Assembly (NCBI RefSeq): GCF_002443255.2
Contig: NW_019211458.1
Coordinates: 36,444,165-36,508,164 of the forward strand
Source of the DNA: Varroa destructor
Lineage: Eukaryota > Arthropoda > Arachnida > Mesostigmata > Varroidae
Reading direction: 5' to 3'
Length of the DNA stretch: 64,000 nt
Shown: piece after piece, positions 39,030 through 49,340 of the stretch
Position numbering within the stretch: the first letter of the stretch is position 1
Layout: every line of letters starts with the position of its first letter
Program-made: the position numbers and the translations under genes
Notes under the pieces: model-generated
What the model saw: only the letters and a program-made list of their open reading frames with translations
Told to the model about the DNA's origin: nothing
Database searches by the model: none

Positions 39030-39341
39030 ATACTGAGGGGATGATAAATACGTTTCGATTTGTACTAATGTGGTTTAGAATCCGAATCGAGAGTTATTTT
39101 GAAAAAAGCTGCGAAGATACCTACGCGCGAACCGCAAACTGTTCGAGAGGAAAAGGAAGAGACACGGCGTTTACTTCGATGAGTTGAATGAATATGCACT
39201 TACTTATCTGGTTTGATCTTTAGTGGAGAGGGCTAGAGTATGCAGTTCATTACAAGCTGAAGGCAGCATTTATCGGGATAACCTCCTGTTAAGTTTGTGT
39301 ATGACATATCCATAATAATTCATGACTGTTCAGTAAATATA

Positions 39342-39347
39342 AATAAA
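39342..39347 (+). terminator. Candidate poly(A) signal of PUS7
   Basis: AATAAA about 310 bases after the PUS7 stop, before the convergent IBA57 gene ends at 39906. The position is plausible; the motif alone is weak. Confidence 0.35.
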
Positions 39348-39905
39348 TATTTCTATGTATATACCAAGAGAAAAATGAAATGAGTACGCTTACAAAAGCC
39401 TGTTAGGCAAATCAGTCAAGGTGACATAGGCAATTTTCTCACGTGCCTGCCTACTATTTTAAAGCCAAGGACATATGAATCCTAAGCTCGAATCTGAGTA
39501 GGCTTGTTTATTTCGTGCTTGGAGTTATTCGCTCAATAATTCCTGGAGTAGAGCTAGAAACATTTACTATAGTTAATTTGCTTTCAAACAGAATATGATC
39601 ATCAAAATGGATTGCACAATAAATACCTAACGGCATTAAAATGCATTGGGGATATTTAGGGAGTTACTCTTGTCTGGATGTTTGTTGCAGTACATCGATG
39701 AGGCAACAGAACTTTTTTTTGGTAGCAAAATCAACTAGTAATGCCGCCTAATAGGCTTGCTAAAAGTATATTTCATACATCGTCATTGATCAGATATTAC
39801 TGTCAAAAACTAAAGACACAAACATAGTTGAAGGAAATAACTTGTTTAATTATCTTCTCCAATTACACTTCATTAATAAGTTTGACTTTTTTTTTTAATT
39901 TTTAA

Positions 39906-41822
39906 TTAGCGATTTTTCGGCCACCACGTAGGGATAGCTATAGTGAGCTGTACATTTGCGTACTTATCAGTTTTCAGCATTTCAGCTTCCAGAGACTCCT
40001 TTATCCGCATCAAGCCCAAACCTCGAATACCTTGAGCGGCTTTTAGGACACCCACCTAGAAGACAGAATGAAAATTAGAGTAATGTCGATATATTAATTA
40101 AATAATTACTGTTCAAAATGTTATGAGAAGTAACCATACAAACTGAAGAGAGGCCTTAGAGAGAATATCTCATATACAAATTGTAATCTAAAAGATGGTT
40201 ACAAAATCACAAGCAAGATCAAGTCATTCTCTTATGCGTGATTCGTGTTGTACTTTGTTAACCTTTGAATCCTTTTCGTTTAACACGGAGGCATCACTTC
40301 CAGGCTTGAATCCTTGAAGAACTTCGCTGAATTTTAGCGGCATAAATCGCTTACGCACGATGCCTAAAACAGTCACATTACAGTGGACTGTTAGGTTTTT
40401 GTTCGAAGTACCATTACCGACAGTTATGGGCATAGAATAGTGGAACAAGTATTCACTATGGCTACTTTTCCTTGTTTCGTGAATTCGTCACCTCAATCAC
40501 TACCTGTATGGTACGCCCTGGCAGTAAGCTCTTGGCCGATGTAGCATCCCTTTTCAAAAGATATAGCTTTGAGGTAATCGCCATTGGATTCTAACGGTAT
40601 CGCTTTACCGAGGCCGAGCTCGCTGATGCCTTCAGGAACACCGAGTCGGTAGCGTAGTTCGCAGTAGACATCTGCAGTTTTAGCATTTGCGGGCGATTTT
40701 TCTGAAAATCCGTCAGGCAGCAGCATGGTATTTTTTTAATGAATTGTATCCAGGCAATCTTGGAATAAAGTAATGTGCTTTAATCGCGGGTAAGTAGAGG
40801 TATAAGCTATTAGTCACATACGTGCGATGCAATGGATAACAGCAGAAATATTTAAAGGTCAACACTAGAAAACCTCTCGTTTTGTACAGAATCAATACGA
40901 AACACGGTGACAAAACATGCGAAATGTTGTATTCGTCTCCAAATTTCAAGCGAATTTATACTCAAATTCTTACCCAGCACAACTTTATGACCCAGTTGGG
41001 GTAAGCGGGGATCGATATCTTGTACAACTGCCGCGCTTTGGGCGTCCGATGCCACACAGGCTACCAGAGATGAGCTCGCAATATCAACCGGACGGCGAAG
41101 CTTGTAAAAATTCAGAACCTGTTCAATTAAACGTAGAGTTTTTTTCAGCTTTATACTCTAAATTAAACTAAGAAATGTAAACGTTCGTTTTTCATTTACT
41201 CTTCTCGTAATAGATACGTAAAGTTAAACTGATTTGAAAGAATAAAATACCTTAATTAGTGACTGTTCCGCTGACCTATCGACCTCAAGAAGGACATCGT
41301 TGTCATTGAGCTTGTACAGGAAAAGATCAAACAGAACTCTTCCTTGGCTATTTAATAAATACGAATAGATGACCTGAAATCAATTAGCTGATATAAATAA
41401 ACATTCTCGATGGCTAAACTCTTTCTAAATTTTCTAAGTAACTGTAAGATACATCGACACGTATAGAAAGTGAGAAAAAGAAAAAAATTGCTAAAAGCCC
41501 AGAATCTGGCAGATTGTTTAGCTAACGTTTAGATAGGTAATTGCCAATGCAGCTAAATTATTTTCTATCAAGCGTTCATCATTACTCTAAAACAAATTTT
41601 TATATTGTGCATTGCTGAAACGTTAATATTATAATCACATATATATGCAGTTTGTTATGAAAACCTGTGAAGGAAACGGTAACCGAGTGTGTAAAAGAAA
41701 ATACGAACCGGGTTTGTAGTGTTAATCTCATTCGTAAGAAGAGCATTGAGGAGCGGTAATGTACCAGTTCCGCGAAGGCGAACTAGGCTTTTTGCCAAAA
41801 CACTAATTCCTTCGAAATACAT
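39906..41822 (-). CDS. IBA57: IBA57, mitochondrial Fe-S cluster assembly (folate-binding YgfZ/CAF17 family)
   Basis: IBA57 works with ISCA proteins to mature mitochondrial [4Fe-4S] proteins such as lipoate synthase and aconitase. Six exons on minus keep phase: 41822-41709, 41373-41251, 41157-40974 (or from 41148), 40701-40504, 40363-40263 and 40055-39906, giving about 286-289 residues. The family signature [12 protein letters not shown] is present at about residues 188-199. Also seen are [20 protein letters not shown] at the N-terminus, [42 protein letters not shown] and the ending IPTWWPKNR. The start ATG at 41822 follows an in-frame stop, and only about ten residues precede the conserved core, so no clear mitochondrial presequence is visible. 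A 5' exon may be missing from this model. Confidence 0.93.
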
Positions 41823-42430
41823 CTATTCAAAATTCAAATGAAACTAAGGCGATTTTAGTACCACCTTGCCACTTGTTACATATTTGAAGTTTGCCACTTA
41901 GCACAGAGGACATGCTACTATATAAATACTTCCCGTTCTATCGATGATTTCATTAAGGGTGTGAAAAATGTTTAAACGGTAGCCGACAGATTGACTTAGG
42001 CTAATCGCTTCTACAACACTGTAGCCCGAATAATTTCTACGTATTAAGTTAAACGTCAGAAAGTAGCGTCATTTTTGTTCAGAGTTATAAAACTACATAA
42101 TTTTTGTTACAAAGTTAAACTACAAAAGCAAATTACTGCTGCATCAGCTTCCGGGTGTGTTTAAGTTTAGTGTTACTTGTTTCAAGTGGAACTATATGTT
42201 CCTGCTATAGTAATACTGTAATTTCTATTCTAAATTGTAAAAAATATTGAGCCTCGCATATATGGAATCTCTATTATGCGTACTTATTCAGTGGCAAAAT
42301 AGTTAGGCAATGAGGTGTTTCTGGTTAGTCGCTCTTCATTCATTCGATGTTATTACCGCAGCTGACCGATCGACGTTAGCCATAGAAGCTTCATTGTCAC
42401 CAACCATGATCTGGTATAGGCATGTTGAGA
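41823..42430. other. Upstream region of IBA57, no gene recognised
   Basis: This is the start of the divergent intergenic space between IBA57 and NME6. No presequence-like exon for IBA57 could be assigned with confidence. Confidence 0.4.
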
Positions 42431-42433
42431 ATA

Positions 42434-42559
42434 TACTTGACGCATCAAACCATCTTAAGTTGCCAATCGGTCACGATCTTCTAATCTGAAGTTAAGTGGA
42501 GCACTAGCTGAAAATAGTCTTTCGTAGTAGACCGTGTTCCACAGTTCCATTTTTGGGGC
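42434..42559 (+). pseudogene. Degenerate 5S rRNA copy
   Basis: The stretch aligns along its length with eukaryotic 5S rRNA. It shows GACGCATCAAACCATCTTAA where 5S has the ACCATACCA...TGAA segment, then GATCTTCTAATCTGAAGTTAAG matching CGTCCGATCACCGAA(G/A)TTAAG, then TAGTCTTTCGTAGTAGACCG matching the internal promoter box C region. The distance from GAAGTTAAG to GACCG is 42 bases, against 41 in 5S. The total length of about 124 bases is near 120. Many substitutions disrupt the stems, so this is a pseudogene or the head of a 5S-derived SINE, not a working gene. Confidence 0.55.
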
Positions 42560-43141
42560 GAATCAACTAAGCGAACTTTCTATGCGCACGCTGGTGAACC
42601 TCGTTTTGAACAAAAGTGAGCTCAAATGTTTGGTTGTCCTGCGCGAAAAATATGACTTAAACCAACATTCAGCAATTTTTTATGAACCTTTTTTTATCTA
42701 GTTTAATAAAAATGAGCGTATTGGGCAGAATTGTTCAATACTACTCGACCAAGACAAATATAAAAATCGAAGAAAGTAAATAAAAATATATTGCAACGAA
42801 TTGTTTTCAAACTTCGTGTTTGATGTAATAAAGACACTTTTGTAATGTGCCTGTAAACCTTTCATTTATTCAAGAGTCTAACTTAATCGGAGTGAGTAAA
42901 CTTTGAGTGTTCGAGAAGACCAAATCAAAGCTAAATATTTAGTCAGCTACCGTATTCGGGTCACTGAGTAGCTGTCAACATTCGTAGAGAAAATAATCAC
43001 TGTCATAAGTAATGTGTGTTTTTGTTGAAGTCTGAACGGGAAAAAAGATAATTTTTCTTTCTAAGATCTTTTTAAGACCGTTCTTTATTAATACACTTAC
43101 TAGCTCAGCTTGTTTTTGTATCTCTTCCTTACAGCGTTAAA

Positions 43142-44586
43142 ATGTTCAGTCGGATAACATTGGCAATTATCAAACCGGACGTCTGTGCGTGTCCTCCAAA
43201 ATTGGCTCGAATCAGGGAGCTTATTAATGAAAATGGCTTTAAGGTACTTGCGGAACAGTACCGCAGGTACACGATAAAGGTTGGTTACTTTATTAATTCT
43301 TTACGAAATCTGTAAAAATAGATTAATCGAATAAATATGATATCTAGAAGTATTTCTTTATATAAATATTGTGACGCGCATGTATATCGATAGGATACAA
43401 GCTACCACTTAAGACCATTGTTGTAATTTGAATCATAATAATATCTAGTAGATATAGGCCATCATAATTGATTTACAGCTGATTTATGTTCATTCTAACT
43501 TTACTAAAAAATAACTTTTTTATGTAGTCAATGTAGGTTATGATGTTCTTTGACAGCATTTAAATGCCTGCAGTCAAAGGTTAGCACCTCTTTTGTGGTA
43601 ATCAAATCCTTAATGTTTAGTAATCGTCGATAAATGAAAGCGTATTTAATAGAAAACTTGTTTTTTCAACGGAAAAGGCTTGCAAATTACTAGAACGAAT
43701 CAAAAGTTAGTTTGGAAGGCTTGAGGACAGTTTAATTAAAAAGGAACGCATATATGGTATTAGGGTGGCGTGTAATACGTTTTGGGCTCAATAATTAGGA
43801 AATGGAAACATTTTACGAAGAGCACGCCGGAAAATTTTTTTTCAACCGATTGACAACGTATATGTCGTCAGGACCAGTTCTCGTGTGGATACTTCATCAA
43901 GGCGAAACAACAATTCCCAACTGGAGAGCCCTTCTTGGACCTACAAAGGTAGCTTTACACTTATTTACCCATAGGTAGTACATGTGTGGTGACCCTCGAA
44001 AGTTGTATTCGCGAGTTCCAGAGCCATGTCTGGCGTATTGTTTTTAATAGAGCTGCCCAAAAAAATCCCTCTGGTCAAACGCTTTATGAACACATTGTCC
44101 CCAATGCAAATAAAAAAAACCTTATGCCTTAAAGATTGAATGAAAAAAAAGAACTAGAAACTGATGATCATCTCTTCTATCAAATTTAGCTTTTATTATA
44201 ACCTGATGCATTTTATCGAAGACTTGCTGACCTTGTAACGACGTATGTCCAATACGGCTGTGAGCTAAATTACGTACTGTGGTAAAATTTTATTACGGGC
44301 TTCATAGGCTAAGCCATAATTGCACGAACATATGCATGTATAATTAGTATGGAACATGCTATTGTTTTGCGTTGTGCTTACCACGAATTAGGTTTTCAAA
44401 GCTGTTTTTGAAGATCCCGACAGTTTGCGAGGCCAATTTGGATTGACGGACACTCGAAACGCGGCACACGGATCCAATTCGCCGGACAATGTAAGGCGCG
44501 AAGTCCACTTTTTCTTTCCCGATCTCACTGAGGAACGGTTAAGAACATTGCTGTCGGAGGCGTCTTTTTCTTCTAGCTCAAAATAA
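43142..44586 (+). CDS. NME6: NME6-like nucleoside diphosphate kinase
   Basis: NDP kinases move the terminal phosphate from ATP to other nucleoside diphosphates through a phosphohistidine. NME6 is a group II member linked to mitochondria in other animals. Three exons join in phase 0: 43142-43279, 43799-43948 and 44392-44586, giving 160 residues. The start MFSRITLAIIKPDV fits the conserved TLA(I/L)IKPD motif. Exon 2 has the FYEEHAGKFFFNRL and YMSSGPV segments. Exon 3 has FGLTDTRNAAHGS with the catalytic histidine at about residue 122, followed by SPDN and EVHFFFPDL. Length and the NAAHGS-x-S site fit NME6 rather than NME1/2. It is divergent to IBA57. AATAAA overlaps the stop codon at 44582-44587, giving a potentially very short 3' UTR. 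Confidence 0.94.
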
Positions 44587-44589
44587 ATC

Positions 44590-46560
44590 TAATTTTATAT
44601 GTAATTTTGCAGGTATTTTATTTAAAATTTTATCTATAATGGGTCTACCAGGTATTTTCACTATCAAGTGTTTAGACGAACCCGGTTTTAGAAGCTGGTG
44701 TACGTTTTTGCAGGGTGTGTTTTGCTTCTGTGTTTTACTCATTTTTCTCAGATGTGAACTGAAGTGTAACCGTCTTATAAACATTTTAAATAGATTTTTC
44801 GTGGTGTGGTCTTTATTTTTTCGCTTATTCGATGATGAGACAGTGATGTGCTTATTTTGAAATCGGCAGCGAGATCAGCTCAGAGACGAATCGCCTACTC
44901 ATCTGCGTTATTCGTAAAGGTCATTTTATAAAAGGTATGTAACAGGGATTACAGATATCTTTCCAAAGCATCATAGCTTCCTTCAACATAGTACCAAAAT
45001 AAATACCCCTACCAAGAAGAATAGTCCTAGATAGAGCTCATCAACAACGAGTATTTTAAATCGTGATTGATTCCTGTATGCTTCATTTACCAAGTTCATA
45101 TTTTTACGCATGGCGACCTTCATGCAAACCAGAAAAATAGTCTCAGCACCTTTTTGCATAGCCGCTTGACTTAACTTCCTAGGTTAAGTGGCTGGTCAAT
45201 CAGATAGTAGGTTAGAGGTAGGCAGAATAGAATACGTACATGTTGTTGTGAAATACGTAGTGTGTGGTCCTGCCGTCATATTCGATTCTTTTTATTGCAT
45301 GAATATTGTATTATCTAATAAATACATAACTTTTGTCTTATTTACTAAGAATTACTTACTGCTTACTTCTCGAGCAATTCGTAAATAACCTTCTGTGTTG
45401 CTTATAAATTGTTCCCTCTAGAAACTAAGGTACCGAGCCGGTAAAGATTCAAATGGATTAGTTAAACTACATTTTGGAAATGAATTGAAACTTTCACATT
45501 TCTGCCAAAAAGGGTGTCTGTCCTTCATTTCAATAGAATTAAACGTGTAATGCTCTCTGCTTTTTAAACCACTGTTCGCGGCTGCTTTTTACTACTTAGG
45601 CTGTAAATTTCAGATCGAAGAGATATTGAATATTTGTAATTTTTTCCTACAAAAAAAAACTTTTAATAAAACAGCGGCACAAAATATACTTCGGTCACTT
45701 TGACCTCATGTTTATCATGAACATATTTTTGAATAGATATCTTTTTAAAAAGCTCTCAAGTCTATCATTATCGCCGTAATATTGTGAGCAGTAAGGTTAA
45801 ACTGTGCCCGTTAAGACCACATCATAGTGATAACTGTATATCTGCCGATCATGATTTGCATTCAATATGAAGTTACAGAAAGAAAAATGTATGTCATTTG
45901 GTTTTGCTTCAATAGTTAGCTATGCGTATTTTTGTTAGAAGGAATGGGTTTTGCATGAATCGTTGAATTCGATTGTTTCTATCTAGAGTTTAGCAAAAAA
46001 TGTAGATTTTATGTACTTTTGTTTTTTTATTCTGCTTTAGTGAATATAATGCCTCGTTAGACCTAGTGTTACCTCCAATTACTGTGATTTCCTAAGCTGA
46101 GTGTATATTCAACCGATCCCATCATGGGTATTCTAACTGGTAAACTTCACCTCCGATAGATAGGTACTACGAAGTAGATAATTCGCTGGTTACGAATGTA
46201 CAAGTAAGAAAGCGTTCTAGAAGTCGAACAGCGTAGCGATGGGCAAAAGATCTGACGTGCTTCAGAATTTCCTTGGCGGACCTCCTTCGACTTTAATACG
46301 TGTTTTATTAGTGGTACGTGATTCACTGCTCACACTCATCAATATCTTGCCACTAACGACTCTAGGAGCATACGCCTACATCACATTTAAACAAAAACAA
46401 GGAACCAACATACCTTCGCGGCCATCTTTAATTGCGACAGATTTGCTTAGACCCTGACTGTAACACGGTAACAACATGATATCTAAATGGAGATATGTGC
46501 TTATCCTAATCATTCACGCTGGTGCTTTTTGTTAAGGATATCTTGGTACCCTATTTTATC
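44590..46560. other. Intergenic, no gene recognised
   Basis: Open frames at 44578-44860 and 45188-45388 have no recognised domain. Nothing else could be supported. Confidence 0.5.
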
Positions 46561-46599
46561 GACCGTCTACATCTCTTTTGAGAAATCTGAGTGCCAATC

Positions 46600-47170
46600 T
46601 ACAGGCTTTCAACGATAACGCACTGACAGTTAGTAGAAATTGCGTACCTTTCAGTTTTTTGCACATACTTGAGCCTGTGAGCCGTTCTGACTGTCTTGGC
46701 CACACCTCAGTTGTCGGCTTAACATGCTCACGCAAATTAGGGATCGATTTTTTTGGATCTTTAGCCTATCAGACCACTGTCCTGTTGTTTCTTACTCCGT
46801 TATACACTGCTACTATAAATGCGGGTTCTCCTTTTGCTATACGCTATATAGCCTGCTGTACTTAGTACCTATTAGACAACGTAACATCCTTAAGCTTGTG
46901 TTGTGTTTTTCAACTTCATGCTATGCGTTCAGCATTTTATCGTATTGCTAAAAAGCATTTTGTTTTTCAAACCCTTCCTCAAAAAGCTGCGTATTATCAT
47001 TTATACTATAAGGCTGTCATACCGAAGTTAAAATATTTTTCGTCGACCTCAAAGGGATTTAGGGATTCTCGGTACTTTGTTAGTACTAAACTCGCAGTGA
47101 CTGAGTGGCACTGGGTGCCATTCATATCTTTTCTTGTACCACCGATTCGACAGTCCACATCAGCCTGAAC
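46600..47170 (+). mobile_element. Probable decayed LINE-type retrotransposon fragment
   Basis: Overlapping plus-strand frames carry, in order, TSVVGLTCSRKL, then in another frame SLSDHCPVVSYSV, and about 70 codons on AYYHLYYKAVIPKLKYFSS. This order and spacing resemble the end of a LINE apurinic-type endonuclease (an (S/L)-x-DL(T/A) segment, then the terminal SDH-x-PV motif) and the W/AY-x-x-(Y/L)(R/Y) linker before reverse transcriptase. The motifs sit in different frames, so the copy is broken by at least one frameshift. No reverse-transcriptase catalytic motif, tail or target-site duplication was seen. Confidence 0.3.
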
Positions 47171-47614
47171 GAAGTGAGTAACGCTTTCACTTTTTGTCCT
47201 TCGCCACTACTCTATTCCGTGTAAACCTTACGCGTCCTAATATAGTCCCTGACCCGCGTCCTTTTCTCCCGACTATGTCGTTTAATTCCCATTTTTCTTC
47301 GCGCTGGTCTTCGAAGCGATAAGAAAAGAGTTACACCGTTCACAGGAAAAACTATTGGGCATTTACCATTGTGTCGTATTATCCTAATCTTACACATTGA
47401 CTTTATCCCCAAGAAAAACAATTTAGCGAATAAATAACACGCTCGTAATTAAACATTTTTATTTTTCCTCAAAACATTGTTTTTACCTCTCTTGTTACCT
47501 GCTTAATAAGATATTATTCACGACATGTTGATGTTGCTTCTGAATTTCCAAATTGTACCAAATGCCTTCGAGAGGCATAAGTCCCTTGTCGCTAGCCTTT
47601 GCCATATAGTTCAG

Positions 47615-47860
47615 TCAAGACCAGCAGCCAAAGAGTGCGCGGATTTTAGCAGCGTATCTGGCAATAACTGGAGCGTACGAGTCAGAGCAAGTGGAAATGA
47701 ACGATGAAGTAACAACGGCGTACCTGGCCACAGTGGGAGTGCGCAAGTCGGCACAGATGGTGATAGTCGACGAGGCTACAACGGGGTGGCAGCAGCGTAA
47801 TAGACAATTGAGGCCGATAGCCACGAAAGCGACGAACTTCAGTTTTATCAATTGTTCTAT
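47615..47860 (-). pseudogene. Cuticle-protein pseudogene with lost start codon
   Basis: A minus-strand frame resembles the intact cuticle gene at 62478-62768: KLKFVAFVAI at the signal-peptide position, then HPVVASSTITICAD and SDSYAPVIARYAA, matching the APVV-(T/A)SSAIT-x-R-(A/I)D-x-Y repeat of the intact gene. The 5' leader is also related: CTATCAATAAACAACC before the intact ATG corresponds to CTATCAAAAAACCAAC here, where the ATG position reads ATA, followed by a short insertion. The protein frame is open for about 78 codons but lacks an ATG and has lost repeat prolines. I read it as a duplicated, decaying copy. A spliced start elsewhere cannot be excluded. Confidence 0.5.
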
Positions 47861-47869
47861 GTTGGTTTT

Positions 47870-49330
47870 TTGATAGCAGAAAAAAAAAGAGCTGTGTGAT
47901 TATTCAATTCGTTGAAGCTGGATTGAGAAAAGAAATCGACACTGGTAGCCTAATTGACCTTTTCTCTGGCACGTTTTCTGAGACCGTTGTTTAATTTGTT
48001 GCTGCTACTACTGCAACCGCTGCATTTACTGTTAGTATTTGTTTGTATTCGTCGTATTTACTGGTCCTGGGGAGTATTGCGAATTCCTTACACTTTTCGG
48101 GCGCCCATCATCTATCTGCGCATCAATGAATAATAGTACGAAATTCGTAGCCTGTTGATTCTTTAAAACATCGCCAGTTAGTGGTCTGAAAGTTAGATGA
48201 CTTTTGATTAGCGCAATCAGGAAATATGGTCTACCTATCTAGGACTTTGACACTTTGACGAGGATGTTTTTTTTTTTATGACCGGGTATTCAGGCCTCTA
48301 ATACGGGTAAACTGCGGGAAAATTTACTAACATTCAGGCCTCACTCATGTTTGTGATATAAAACGCCCCAGGAGCAGGTTGACAAAAGTTGAGGCCACAG
48401 GTTACTTTGTTCTTTCAGATAACATATTGCCATGATGAATTTGATCAACACAAGTGATTGTTGCTTATTCATTACACAGACGAATTTCAAGTACGATTGT
48501 AGCCTAAACAACTTCACGGTGGGGATACGGCAGTCTAGGTACCTTACCTAAGCAGAAGCCAAGGAGATACCAACGAAGTCATTTTTCGTTACCAAGTTAC
48601 CGGTCATTATACCAAACAACACTCATATCAGTGATGATGCAAAAATAGTAGTTAATTTTAAATTAGTACGATTTTAAAAAATTGGTTACATATGTACATA
48701 TTCAGTTCCGTTTGTATATTTTATCGATGACTCCGTGCTCTATTGAATTCCAAGGGTCATTGTGAGCTTCGAACTAAAAGCCTAAATCGAGAAAAATTTT
48801 TATAGCTAATTCGAGCTCAAATAGTGCAAGGTACCTTGGATGATAATTCGATTCTGTCCTTAGCAAGAATGTGCGTGACCTTCGTTTTAAGGCCAGCTTA
48901 CAGTCAAATATAAAAATAAGTCCCAATGTCACGTTTGGATCTCTGGCGGTGTTTGATTCATCTTATCGCATGCTCTAAATTTCCAGGTACCAACAAAATT
49001 CGTTATGGGTTTAGAGTTTGATTGTGTAAACGAAGTAAGTAAACAACTAAAACTATTGTTATTATTTCTTACTTACAATATGTGTCACAATTCTTTGAGG
49101 TTGTGAAAAAAAATTAAAAATCAAAATATACGCCATCTTCAGTCCTAAACTACCATGTTTATTACGTGGGTTATCTGTCAGTTCTTTTTGAGATAGACAC
49201 TTCATTAATTAGCTTAAATGAATACTAATAATCGTCCTTGAGGTCAAGCCTTTCTGACTCCACAACATATGACATCAGATTGGCTCTCAATAAAACAGTT
49301 TGTGACGAAGTTCGCTGGGAAGTTTTCCGC
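47870..49330. other. Intergenic, no gene recognised
   Basis: An exon-like plus-strand segment bounded by TTTCCAG/ and /GTAAGT lies at 48987-49033, but it has no partner. Nothing else could be supported. Confidence 0.4.
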
Positions 49331-49340
49331 GTTTCCGTGG

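Noticed and set aside
48987..49033. Exon-like segment between TTTCCAG and GTAAGT on plus
   Set aside because: Only about 15 codons, with no second exon and no recognisable motif.
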